Assembly: GCA_964427285.1 (NCBI GenBank)
Contig: CAYRTS010000009.1
Location: 7,545-71,544 of the forward strand
Length of the DNA stretch: 64,000 bases
Direction of reading: 5' to 3'
Source of the DNA: SPCO01 sp964427285
GTDB lineage: Bacteria; Chloroflexota; Limnocylindria; Limnocylindrales; CSP1-4
Shown: positions 31,790 through 39,537 of the stretch, one piece after another
How the letters are laid out: every line of letters begins with the position of its first letter
Numbering within the stretch: the stretch's first letter is position 1
Made by a program: the position numbers and the translations under genes
Notes under the pieces: model-generated
What the model was told of the DNA's origin: nothing
Database searches by the model: none
The model's input: the letters and a program-made list of their open reading frames with translations, nothing else

Positions 31790-32662
31790 ATGTCCGAGCG
31801 AACCGGCGCACCCGAGCGAACCGGCGCACCCGGCGCACCCGAGCGAACCGCCGCGGCCGCCGCACCCGAGCCGACGAGCGGGCCGATGGCGCGCTGGGTC
31901 CGGGTCCTGCAGGCGTTCGCGGAACAGGGCGAGTGGGGCGTCCGGGACCTTTCCCGATCCAGCGGCATCCCGCGCAGCGCGGCGCACCGCATCCTCCACG
32001 ACATGGCCAGCCTCGGACTCCTGTCCGGGACAGATCCGCCGGGCCGCTTTCGCGTCGGGCCGGACCTGGCCCGGATCGGCAGCGCGGTCGCGGAACACCT
32101 CGACATCCAGCAGGTCTCGCGCCCGTTCCTCGAGCGCGCGGCCAGGGTCCTTGGTGAGACCGTCGTCCTCGCCGTGTACGACCCGCACCGGGGGAAGTTC
32201 TCGGCCGTCGATGCGGTGGAGACGAACCACCCGGTCCGCTACCTGTGGGAGTCGCTCCGGGACTGGAGCGACTTGCATCTGGGTGCGTCAGGCAAGGGGA
32301 TTCTGGCCTTCCTTCCCGCCGCCGAGCGCGACGCGATGATCGATCGCCTGCCCGACCCAATCCCGGGCCGCGTGCTGACCACGCGGGCCCACCTGCGCCG
32401 CGACCTTGAAGCAGCCCGAGAGCGGGGCTACGTGGTGAGTCATGGGGAGCGCTACGAAGGGGCGGTCGGCGTCTCGGCCCCGATCCGGGACTCGCACGGC
32501 CGGATCGCCGGAGACTTGATCGCCGCTTGGCCGGATAATCGAACGAGTCCGGCGAAGGAGGCCGAGACCGGAGCTGTGATCCGGGCGGCCGCCGATGACG
32601 TGTCGAACTGCCTCGGCTGGGACGCCCAGCGGAGTGCGAAGGAAGGCAAGGAGCGGAGATGA
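31790..32662 (+). CDS. IclR-family transcriptional regulator
   Basis: A 290-residue regulator from ATG 31790 (GGAAG upstream); an ATG at 31766 in frame adds eight residues. The winged helix spans about residues 35-95 (GVRDLSRSSGIPRSAAHRIL). The C-terminal effector domain is seen in DLHLGASGKGILAF, RGYVVSHGERYEGAVGVSAP and GDLIAAWP, ending near residue 270. The first 30 residues are a low-complexity tail of ERTGAP units encoded by tandem repeat DNA. It overlaps the Gfo/Idh gene by 4 bases (ATGA). It probably controls that operon and itself through the palindrome at 31474. Confidence 0.9.
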   Translation: MSERTGAPERTGAPGAPERTAAAAAPEPTSGPMARWVRVLQAFAEQGEWGVRDLSRSSGIPRSAAHRILHDMASLGLLSGTDPPGRFRVGPDLARIGSAVAEHLDIQQVSRPFLERAARVLGETVVLAVYDPHRGKFSAVDAVETNHPVRYLWESLRDWSDLHLGASGKGILAFLPAAERDAMIDRLPDPIPGRVLTTRAHLRRDLEAARERGYVVSHGERYEGAVGVSAPIRDSHGRIAGDLIAAWPDNRTSPAKEAETGAVIRAAADDVSNCLGWDAQRSAKEGKERR

Positions 32663-33690
32663 GGAAACCGATCCGCATCGGGATCGTCGGGTCCGGCAAG
32701 ATCGTCCGGGCTGCGCACGTCCCGCGATTTCGCGAGATCGAGGGCGTGGAGCTTGTGGCAGTGGCCAACCGTACGGCGGACTCATCGCGACATTCCGCGG
32801 CGGAACTCGGGGTGGCTCGATCGTTCGACGACTGGCATGCGCTCGTCGCCGACCCGGAGATTGATGCCGTCCTCGTGGGCGCCTGGCCGTACCTGCACGC
32901 CTCGGTCGCCATCGCCGCGCTCGAGGCCGGCAAGCACGTCCTGACCGAGGCGCGCATGGCAGCCACCGGGGTGGACGCCCGAGCCATGCTGCGCACCTCG
33001 CAGGCCAGGCCGAACCTTGTCGCGATGGTCGTGCCGTCGTCGTTCTCCCTGTGGGCCGACGCGACGATTCGCCGACTCCTCGCAGCGCGCGCGATCGGTC
33101 GCCTCCAGCATGTGCGGGTCGCCTGGGATTCGAGCAAGCTGGACGATCCGGCCGAGGCATGGCGCTGGCAGCGCCAGTACAGCGGCGAGAACGTGATGGC
33201 CTTTGGGATTGTCTATGAGGCGATGGCCCGCTGGCTCGGGCACGCGACCGTCGTGACTGCGGTCACCCGGTTCGGGCCGGCGCAGCGCTCGGGTCCTGAG
33301 GGCCCGTTCGACGTGGACGTCCCCGACCACGTCCTGGCGATCCTGGAATTCCCCGACGACGTAACGGCGACGATCGAGATGTCGGCACGTACCGGGCCGC
33401 TGGAGTCCAACGCCGCCATCTTCTACGGTACGGGGGGGGCCCTGCGGGTGGACTTCGCCACCGAACGGATCGGTCGCGCAACGCCCGGTGGCGACTGGGC
33501 GCCGGAACCGGTCCGCTACCAGGATCGAGCCGGCTGGACTGCGGAGATTGACTTCATCGCCGCGATCCGCGGCGATCGCCCCGTCACCCTGACGGATTTC
33601 GCGACCGGTGCTCATTACATGGCCGTGGTCGAGGCGGTCGACCGATCCGCGGTCAAGGGGCGGCGCCAGAAGGTCGATCCAGGCCAGTGA
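32659..33690 (+). CDS. Gfo/Idh/MocA-family oxidoreductase
   Basis: A 343-residue dehydrogenase with IGIVGSGKIVRAAHV at the N-terminus. The E-K-P motif is replaced by VLTEARMAA near residue 96, so the usual catalytic lysine is absent. The later region SGENVMAFGIVYEAMARWLG also departs from D-x-G-x-H-x-x-D. It may be catalytically altered or non-catalytic while keeping nucleotide binding. It lies in an operon with IclR, an unknown protein and an enolase-family dehydratase. Start ATG overlaps the IclR stop, with AAGGAG upstream. Confidence 0.85.
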   Translation: MRKPIRIGIVGSGKIVRAAHVPRFREIEGVELVAVANRTADSSRHSAAELGVARSFDDWHALVADPEIDAVLVGAWPYLHASVAIAALEAGKHVLTEARMAATGVDARAMLRTSQARPNLVAMVVPSSFSLWADATIRRLLAARAIGRLQHVRVAWDSSKLDDPAEAWRWQRQYSGENVMAFGIVYEAMARWLGHATVVTAVTRFGPAQRSGPEGPFDVDVPDHVLAILEFPDDVTATIEMSARTGPLESNAAIFYGTGGALRVDFATERIGRATPGGDWAPEPVRYQDRAGWTAEIDFIAAIRGDRPVTLTDFATGAHYMAVVEAVDRSAVKGRRQKVDPGQ

Positions 33691-33703
33691 AAGGAGTCTC
33701 GTC

Positions 33704-34534
33704 TTGAAGGTGCTCGATTTCGCGCGGTCGACCATGACGTTCCGGATCGACCTCGACCGGATGCACCCGAAGACCCTCAGCCATCAGCCACCGTTCGCGC
33801 TCAACAACGCCCGGATCCAATTCGACTGCGTAAGCCGGATCACCGAGCGGGCGAGCGGGCGCGTCCACACGATCTGGCTTGGCGTGAGTTGCAAGACAGA
33901 GCAGGTGGGAGCGACGCAGGATCTCTGGTTGCTGCCAAACGGGGATTTCATCCCGCTCTTCTCGAATGACGAGTTCATGCAGATCAAGACCTTTGCGCGG
34001 GCCGGCATGGTCGCCCAGCTTCACCCGCCCGGATCGGGCGCCCAGTCCGACCGGTTGCGCAGGCCGATCGAGGGGACCTTCGATCGCGTCCACCTCGACC
34101 TCGTCGAACGCGAGGGCGAGCGGCTTGATGGCAAGCGGGCGATTGTCGATGCCGTCCTGGCCAACGACGTGCTCGTCGGAATCCATCGGTTCGGCTCGGA
34201 TCGCTATGACGTAGAGATCGAATACCCGGTCAAGACGATCAACGGCAACGAGCGCGACTGGGTCTACCAGACCGACACCGGCCCGATCCTGTTTCCGAAC
34301 CTTGAGTGCGAGCCTGATGACCTCCTTGCCGGCGTCGAACTGGCGTTCAGCGCCATGAACGACCCCGCCTGGGCTGAGTTCATCGTCCGGGTCCGAACGC
34401 CGATCGCCGACGAGGTCGAGGTCTACCACTACTCGAAGCCCGTCCGGCTGGACGGGATCAGCAACGAGCTGTACCGGATCCCGGCGGGCGGCCAGACCGC
34501 GGATCGCCGGGTCGAGCTGCCGCTACGCGCATGA
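33704..34534 (+). CDS. Protein of unknown family in a sugar-acid operon
   Basis: I do not recognise this family. The product has 276 residues from TTG 33704, with AAGGAG seven bases upstream. It has no signal peptide, no membrane helix and no obvious catalytic motif. It looks beta-rich: IQFDCVSRITERASGRVHTI, TQDLWLLPNGDFIPLFSNDE, DRYDVEIEYPVKTINGNE and FIVRVRTPIADEVEVYHYSK alternate polar and hydrophobic residues. It is framed 13 bases after a Gfo/Idh gene and 19 before an enolase-family dehydratase, so it may be a sugar-acid lactonase, isomerase or binding protein. Function unknown. Confidence 0.8.
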   Translation: MKVLDFARSTMTFRIDLDRMHPKTLSHQPPFALNNARIQFDCVSRITERASGRVHTIWLGVSCKTEQVGATQDLWLLPNGDFIPLFSNDEFMQIKTFARAGMVAQLHPPGSGAQSDRLRRPIEGTFDRVHLDLVEREGERLDGKRAIVDAVLANDVLVGIHRFGSDRYDVEIEYPVKTINGNERDWVYQTDTGPILFPNLECEPDDLLAGVELAFSAMNDPAWAEFIVRVRTPIADEVEVYHYSKPVRLDGISNELYRIPAGGQTADRRVELPLRA

Positions 34535-34553
34535 GGTCCGTCAGGAGGCTCCG

Positions 34554-35681
34554 GTGAAGATCACCAGTATCGAGTCACGCGTCCTTGGCTACGACATCAC
34601 CGAGGCGTGGGGCGGTGCCGAGCCGCCCGAGGGGATCTCGTCGAGCTGGTACCAATACTCATTCGACACGTTCCACACGGATGAGGGCATCGATGGCTAC
34701 ACGATGCAGAACGCCAACCTGCGCGATGGCGCGGCGATGGCCCAGGTCGTGCACGACCTGTACGCCCCGCAGCTCATCGGCGAGAACCCGCTCGAGACCG
34801 AGCGCCTATGGCACAAGCTCCGCCGGCTGAACCGGCATGCCTACAACCTGTCGGACGGTGTCGCCGGGGCGATCGATGTCGCGTTTTGGGACATCCGCGG
34901 CAAGGTGGCGAACATGCCGATTGCCTCGCTCCTTGGCCTGGCCCGCACGAAAGTTGGCGCGTATGCCACGGCGCGCAACATCGATCCGACACCGGAGGAC
35001 GTCTTCGAGGAGGCGCGCCTGCGCAAGTCGCAGGGCTATCACGCGTTCAAGGTCCAGTTCTGGAATGGCCTCGACCGCGACATCCCGCGCTTCCGTGCCG
35101 CACGGGAAGCCGTCGGCGACGACTATCCACTGATGCAGGACGCGGCCGGCATGTACAGCTTCACGGAAGCCCTGGCGGCCGGCAAGGTGCTGGGCGAGCT
35201 CAACTACACCTGGTTTGAGGAGCCCATCCCCGATCGCAACCTGTTCCAGCTCCAGCGACTCACCGAGCAGCTCAGCGTGCCGATCCTGTCGGGCGAAACG
35301 TCGCGGGTCCACGAGCTGGCCGAGGGGATGCGGATGGGAGCGTTCGATATCGCCCGTGGTGATGTTCTCATGAAGGAGGGGATCACCGGACTGCGCAAGG
35401 CGATCGGGATGGCCGACCTGCTTGGCTTCGACCTGGAGATCCACGGCATCAACCAGCCCCTGCTCGACGTCGCCAATCTGCACATGGCCCTGTCCATGAC
35501 GAATGGTCGCTGGTCGGAGACGTTCAACCCGATCTATTACCGCGGCCTGAAGGGTGAACCGCTCAAAATCGACAGCGAGGGCTACAAGCACCTGCCGCCG
35601 GGGCCGGGCCTCGGCGTGGAGCTCGACTGGGACTGGATCGACAACGTCACCGAGAAGGTCTACAAGACGCCGTCCGCCTGA
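34554..35681 (+). CDS. Enolase-superfamily dehydratase (mandelate racemase/MLE type)
   Basis: A 375-residue protein from GTG 34554 with AGGAGG upstream. Capping domain first, then the barrel. GYHAFKVQFWNGLDRD near residue 163 carries the lysine, YPLMQDAAGMYSF a metal aspartate, NYTWFEEPIPDRNL glutamates, and PILSGETSRVHE the third ligand. EIHGINQPLLDVANLHMAL has a histidine placed as in mandelate-racemase-type dehydratases. It likely dehydrates an aldonic or aldaric acid to a 2-keto-3-deoxy acid. Last gene of the IclR operon; convergent with the next Gfo/Idh gene. Confidence 0.9.
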   Translation: MKITSIESRVLGYDITEAWGGAEPPEGISSSWYQYSFDTFHTDEGIDGYTMQNANLRDGAAMAQVVHDLYAPQLIGENPLETERLWHKLRRLNRHAYNLSDGVAGAIDVAFWDIRGKVANMPIASLLGLARTKVGAYATARNIDPTPEDVFEEARLRKSQGYHAFKVQFWNGLDRDIPRFRAAREAVGDDYPLMQDAAGMYSFTEALAAGKVLGELNYTWFEEPIPDRNLFQLQRLTEQLSVPILSGETSRVHELAEGMRMGAFDIARGDVLMKEGITGLRKAIGMADLLGFDLEIHGINQPLLDVANLHMALSMTNGRWSETFNPIYYRGLKGEPLKIDSEGYKHLPPGPGLGVELDWDWIDNVTEKVYKTPSA

Positions 35682-35693
35682 CCACCCGGCGCG

Positions 35694-36716
35694 CTACAAC
35701 GGGAAGCGCACGACCGAGTTCTCGCGCCACGAACGGATCGCGCCGGTCGCCATGGCCACCGCGATCAGGCCATCGTTGCCATCGATCGTTGGAGGACGGC
35801 CGTCGCGGACCGCCTCGACGAGATCGCGGACCTGGTCGGCAAACCCGCGCCGGAAGTACGGCGCGTGCTCGTCCCACGTCGTGTTGGCATCGGTGAACCG
35901 CACATCGCGATAGACCGGCTCGCGCTTGTCGCCGCGCAGGACGTCAACCGCGCCGTAGGCATGCACGTCGATCACGGCCTCGGTCCCGATCAGCGTGTAA
36001 TGCGCGCGCTCCGTGGCCGCGGTGCCCGGGATCTCGTAGGACATGAAGAGGTGTGCCAGGAGCGCGCCCGGGAACTCGAAGGTGACCATGCCGGTCAGGT
36101 CCGGCATGTCCGTCCGGCGCGACGCGAAACGTGCGATCACGAGTTCGGGTTCGCGCCCGGCATACCAGCGCGCGACGTCGCAGCCGTGGCTCCCCCAGTC
36201 GAGCCACGCGCCACCCTCTCGAGGATCAAGCGGCCAGCCCGTGTTGGGGTAGCCCGGGAAGAGCCGGTGGACATGGATGGCGATCGGTTCACCGGCCGCG
36301 CCATCGGCGACCAAGTCGTGCCCGACGCGCAGTGCCTCGAGCCAGCGGGAGATCTTGGCGAGGCTCAGATAGACACCCGCCGCCTCGCACGCGGCGATCA
36401 TCTGGCGGCACTCGTCGACGTCGAGGGCCATCGGTTTCTCGAGCAGGATGTGCTTGCCGGCGGCAGCTGCGGCGAGGACGTTGGGCAGGTGCGCCGTGTG
36501 AGGCGTGGCGATCACCACCGCGTCGATATCCTGCCGATCCAGCAGCGCCTCGATGGACGGCTCAGCCTGGGCACCAAACTCCGCAGCAAGCGCCGGGGCG
36601 CGAGTGCCGCTTGTCACCGCGACCAGCCGCGCCTCGCCGGGTTCCTGTTCGGCGATCGCGACGGCGTGGATATGGGCCATCTGCCCGGCCCCGATCATCC
36701 CGAACCTGACCGTCAT
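35694..36716 (-). CDS. Gfo/Idh/MocA-family oxidoreductase
   Basis: A 340-residue dehydrogenase: FGMIGAGQMAHIHAVAIAEQ at the N-terminus, LLEKPMALDVDEC near residue 92, and WLDWGSHGCDVARWYAGREP near residue 172, all canonical. ATG 36716 is preceded by GGGGAGG. The GntR-type palindrome at 36755 lies 39 bases upstream of the start, shared with the divergent FAD oxidoreductase. Probably oxidises a sugar or sugar acid; substrate unknown. Confidence 0.93.
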   Translation of the reverse strand: MTVRFGMIGAGQMAHIHAVAIAEQEPGEARLVAVTSGTRAPALAAEFGAQAEPSIEALLDRQDIDAVVIATPHTAHLPNVLAAAAAGKHILLEKPMALDVDECRQMIAACEAAGVYLSLAKISRWLEALRVGHDLVADGAAGEPIAIHVHRLFPGYPNTGWPLDPREGGAWLDWGSHGCDVARWYAGREPELVIARFASRRTDMPDLTGMVTFEFPGALLAHLFMSYEIPGTAATERAHYTLIGTEAVIDVHAYGAVDVLRGDKREPVYRDVRFTDANTTWDEHAPYFRRGFADQVRDLVEAVRDGRPPTIDGNDGLIAVAMATGAIRSWRENSVVRFPL

Positions 36717-36754
36717 GTGAGGCCTCCCCTGGGCGTGCTACACGGTGTCGCCGG

Positions 36755-36766
36755 ATTGTCGACAAT
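36755..36766. promoter_or_regulatory. GntR-type operator, site 1
   Basis: ATTGTCGACAAT, a perfect 12-base palindrome, between divergent Gfo/Idh and FAD-oxidoreductase genes. On the minus strand the flank reads TATATTG, giving a possible -10 for the Gfo/Idh gene. The same core is found at 39460, 45208, 56587 and, with one change, 58906. Confidence 0.8.
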
Positions 36767-36800
36767 ATACGGGAGAAAGTCGCTGTGAGGGAGGTCGGTC

Positions 36801-38174
36801 GTGGCGTTCGACGACGACGTTGATGTTCTGGTGTGTGGGGCCGGGATGGCCGGCCTCTGCGCTGCCGCCAGCGCCGTCGAGGCAGGTGCTCGCCCGCTGG
36901 TGCTCGAAAAGGGCGCCGCGCCGGGCGGCTCCATGTTGATGTCAGGCGGCACGATCTGGACGGCGCCGACGATGGCGGTCATGGAGGCGTGGGTCCCGGG
37001 CGGCGATCGCGAGCGTCAGCGGCGGCTGGTGGAGGGTCTGGCACCGGGCCTCGAATGGCTCGCTTCGCTCGGCGTCGCACGCAGGTCGCCGATCGCGAGC
37101 GACCGACAGACCGGCGCCGAGGTCGACACTGCCGAACTGACGGATCGGCTCGTGGCGGCCATTGTGGCGGGTGGCGGGCGGGTGCGGACCGAGACCGCCC
37201 TCGAGTCGATCACGCTTGAGCCTGATGGGCAGTGGTCCGTCACGGCCGCGGACGGCGGCGGCAGTCGGGTCAACGTCGCGGCTCGCTCGGTGATCCTGGC
37301 AACCGGGGGATTCGGCGGCGGTGCCGATCTGCTCGCGCGCCATGTCGGGCCGCATGCCGGCTCGATGTTGTTGCGGGCAAATCCGCGTAGCGTCGGTGAT
37401 GGACTGCTCGCCGTGCTGGGCGCTGGCGGCCGAACCTCGCCGTCCATGTCCACGTTCTACGGGCACACGATGCCGGGCCTGCCGGCCGACGTTCCGCCGG
37501 CGCGCTGGGTGTCGGTTACGCAGTACTACTCGCAGGACGCGATCCTGGTCAACGAGCGCGGCGAACGATTCTTCGACGAAAGCCGCTCGATGGCCGACGA
37601 GACTGCCCCGTTCGAGATCGTGCGCCAGCCGGGCGGACGGGCGTGGGTGGTGATGGACCGGCGGATCCACGACGACGACCCGTTGCCCGGTCGATCACCG
37701 GCCGCCGCCGGCCGCCAATTCGCGAACGCAGTGGCCGCGGGCGCGCCAAACGTCACCGCCGACACGGTCGAGGCCCTCGCCGAAGGCTTGGCCGCCCAGG
37801 GCGTGGATGCGGCTGGCTTCCGCGCAACGATCGATGCCTTCGGGCTGGCAGTGGCGGCCGGGATGGGTGCGGAGCTGGCGATTCCGCGGCTACGCTCGCC
37901 GTTCGGGCTGGTGGAACCGCCGTTCCGGGCCATCGCGGTCCGAGCCGGGATCACGTTCACCCTGGGCGGGATCGATGTCGACAGTGACATGCGGGTCCTT
38001 GACCGCGACGGCACGCCGATGGTCGGTCTGTACGCCGCAGGTGCCGATGCCGGCGGGACGTTCGATCGCGGCTACATGGGCGGGCTGGTGCTGGGGCTGG
38101 TCCAGGGTCGCGCGGTCGGGCGGGCTGCAGCCGCACACGCGCACAACGGGACTGTCGCAGGACGCTCGTCGTGA
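36801..38174 (+). CDS. FAD-dependent oxidoreductase (fumarate reductase/3-ketosteroid dehydrogenase-type flavoprotein)
   Basis: A 457-residue flavoprotein. VDVLVCGAGMAGLCAAASAV is the FAD ADP-binding motif and PLVLEKGAAPGGSM the second FAD segment. AARSVILATGGFGGGADLLA near residue 160 and YAAGADAGGTFDRGYMGGLV near residue 412 close the FAD site. The substrate domain lies between. The family includes fumarate reductases, tricarballylate dehydrogenases and ketosteroid dehydrogenases. No signal sequence, so cytosolic. GTG start with GAGGGAGG upstream; it overlaps the cupin gene by 4 bases. Under the site-1 operator. Substrate unknown. Confidence 0.9.
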   Translation: MAFDDDVDVLVCGAGMAGLCAAASAVEAGARPLVLEKGAAPGGSMLMSGGTIWTAPTMAVMEAWVPGGDRERQRRLVEGLAPGLEWLASLGVARRSPIASDRQTGAEVDTAELTDRLVAAIVAGGGRVRTETALESITLEPDGQWSVTAADGGGSRVNVAARSVILATGGFGGGADLLARHVGPHAGSMLLRANPRSVGDGLLAVLGAGGRTSPSMSTFYGHTMPGLPADVPPARWVSVTQYYSQDAILVNERGERFFDESRSMADETAPFEIVRQPGGRAWVVMDRRIHDDDPLPGRSPAAAGRQFANAVAAGAPNVTADTVEALAEGLAAQGVDAAGFRATIDAFGLAVAAGMGAELAIPRLRSPFGLVEPPFRAIAVRAGITFTLGGIDVDSDMRVLDRDGTPMVGLYAAGADAGGTFDRGYMGGLVLGLVQGRAVGRAAAAHAHNGTVAGRSS

Positions 38175-38599
38175 CGACGCCCGGCGAGCCCCTCGTCTTC
38201 CACCTGGCCGACATTCCGGCACTGCCCAACAACCCGCTGGCTCGATCGGCCCGCATCGTGACGCCCGAGTCAACCGGCTCGGAGCGGCTCTATGCCGGGA
38301 TGTTCTGGAGCCAGCCAGGATCGATCGGCGGCTGGTCGTTCCACGGCGACGACCCGGACGAGGGCCGGACGATCGACGGGATCCCGCACCTTGGCCTCCA
38401 CGACGAGGTCTACCTGTGCCTGACCGGCCGCGTCAGCGTGACGTGGGAGGAAGGATCGCTCGAGTTCGGAGCCGGCGACGTGGTCTACTTCGCCGCCGGC
38501 CACACGTACATGACCCAGGTTCTCGGCGATGAGCCGGTCCATGTCTTCTACGTGATGGCACCGGCGCCGAGCTGGATGGCCCCCCTCAGCTCCGACTAG
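38171..38599 (+). CDS. Cupin-domain protein
   Basis: A 142-residue single-domain cupin translationally coupled to the FAD oxidoreductase (GTGA overlap). The first cupin motif is HLGLHDEVYLCLTGRVSVTW (about residues 74-93), with possible metal ligands His and Glu. The second is FGAGDVVYFAAGHTYMTQV (about residues 98-116), with a histidine. WSFHGDDPDEGRT precedes them. It may be an isomerase, dioxygenase or sugar-binding partner of the flavoprotein. Exact role unknown. Confidence 0.87.
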   Translation: MTTPGEPLVFHLADIPALPNNPLARSARIVTPESTGSERLYAGMFWSQPGSIGGWSFHGDDPDEGRTIDGIPHLGLHDEVYLCLTGRVSVTWEEGSLEFGAGDVVYFAAGHTYMTQVLGDEPVHVFYVMAPAPSWMAPLSSD

Positions 38600-38607
38600 C
38601 GTTTCCG

Positions 38608-39384
38608 TCAGGCCACGCCGCGTGCCAGATCGAGCTGGGTTCGGCCACCGCCCGTGATCAGGCCGAGATCGCTGGCGACGGTCACCATCAGGAAGCCCTG
38701 GTCGAGATAGCGCCGCGCGGTGACGCCATCTCCGGTGTGGATCCCGGGCGCGACGCCATGGCGACGGCAGGCCGCCAGGATCGTCGCGATCGCGTCGGCG
38801 TGGATCTTCGCCTGCGCCGGAGTCCAGTCGTCCGGCCAGGCCGACAGCCCGAGACCGAGGCCCAGGTCGCCCGGCCCGATGTAGATCGCGTCAACCCCGG
38901 GCGTCGCCGCGATCGCGTCGACGTTGCGCAGGCCATCGGCAGTCTCGACCATCACGACGCAAGCGGCCTCATCGAGCGCCTCGAGGCGCTCCGACGCCCG
39001 GGCCAGCGGGCCCCGCAGCGGGCCCACTGAACGGCTCCCGCGTGGCGGGTAATGGCATGCCGCCGCGGCTCGCGCGGCTTCCTCTGCCGTCCCCACCATC
39101 GGCACGACGATCGCGACAGCGCCCACATCGAGCGCCTTGCCGATCTCGGCAACGTCGTTGGCCGGGACGCGCGTCGTCGGCGCGGCGCCGTGGATCTCGA
39201 TGGCCCTGAACACGCCAGCCAGGGCGGCCCCATCGGCGAGGCCGTGCTGCTGGTCCACGCAGATCTCGTCGTAGCCGCAGCTCGCGAAGAACTCGGCAAT
39301 CTGCGGGTCGGCGGTGGTCAGCCAGCCACCGAGACTGGGCTTGCCCGATCGCCAACGATCGAGGAGCGGATTGACCGACGCCAT
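38608..39384 (-). CDS. HpcH/HpaI-family aldolase (2-keto-3-deoxy-acid aldolase type)
   Basis: A 258-residue metal-dependent class II aldolase. EICVDQQHGLADGAALAGVF near residue 38 supplies the catalytic histidine and aspartate, RVPAND the substrate arginine, VVMVETADGLRNVDAI near residue 151 the metal glutamate, and IYIGPGDLGLGLG near residue 175 the metal aspartate. It splits 2-keto-3-deoxy-glucarate-like acids to pyruvate and an aldehyde, or garlic-type 2,4-dihydroxy acids. ATG 39384 has GGAGG five bases upstream; longer frames upstream are spurious. The operator at 39460 controls it and the divergent transporter. Confidence 0.92.
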   Translation of the reverse strand: MASVNPLLDRWRSGKPSLGGWLTTADPQIAEFFASCGYDEICVDQQHGLADGAALAGVFRAIEIHGAAPTTRVPANDVAEIGKALDVGAVAIVVPMVGTAEEAARAAAACHYPPRGSRSVGPLRGPLARASERLEALDEAACVVMVETADGLRNVDAIAATPGVDAIYIGPGDLGLGLGLSAWPDDWTPAQAKIHADAIATILAACRRHGVAPGIHTGDGVTARRYLDQGFLMVTVASDLGLITGGGRTQLDLARGVA

Positions 39385-39459
39385 GGGTGCCTCCGATTGC
39401 GGCCGGCCAGCCTCCGAACGTCGCGGCGCCGCCGGGCCGATGGGCGCCACGGGTTGTAG

Positions 39460-39471
39460 ATTGTCGACAAT
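39460..39471. promoter_or_regulatory. GntR-type operator, site 2
   Basis: ATTGTCGACAAT with left flank TGTAG, between the divergent aldolase and MFS genes. On the plus strand TAGATT (39457-39462) could be a -10 box for the transporter, but no -35 is visible. The right flank CGAGAG is less symmetric than at the other sites. Confidence 0.78.
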
Positions 39472-39537
39472 CGAGAGCATACGCCGAGGACGACTGCCGT
39501 TTCCCTGCTCGACGCCTTTCCCGCGCTGCGGGTCGCC

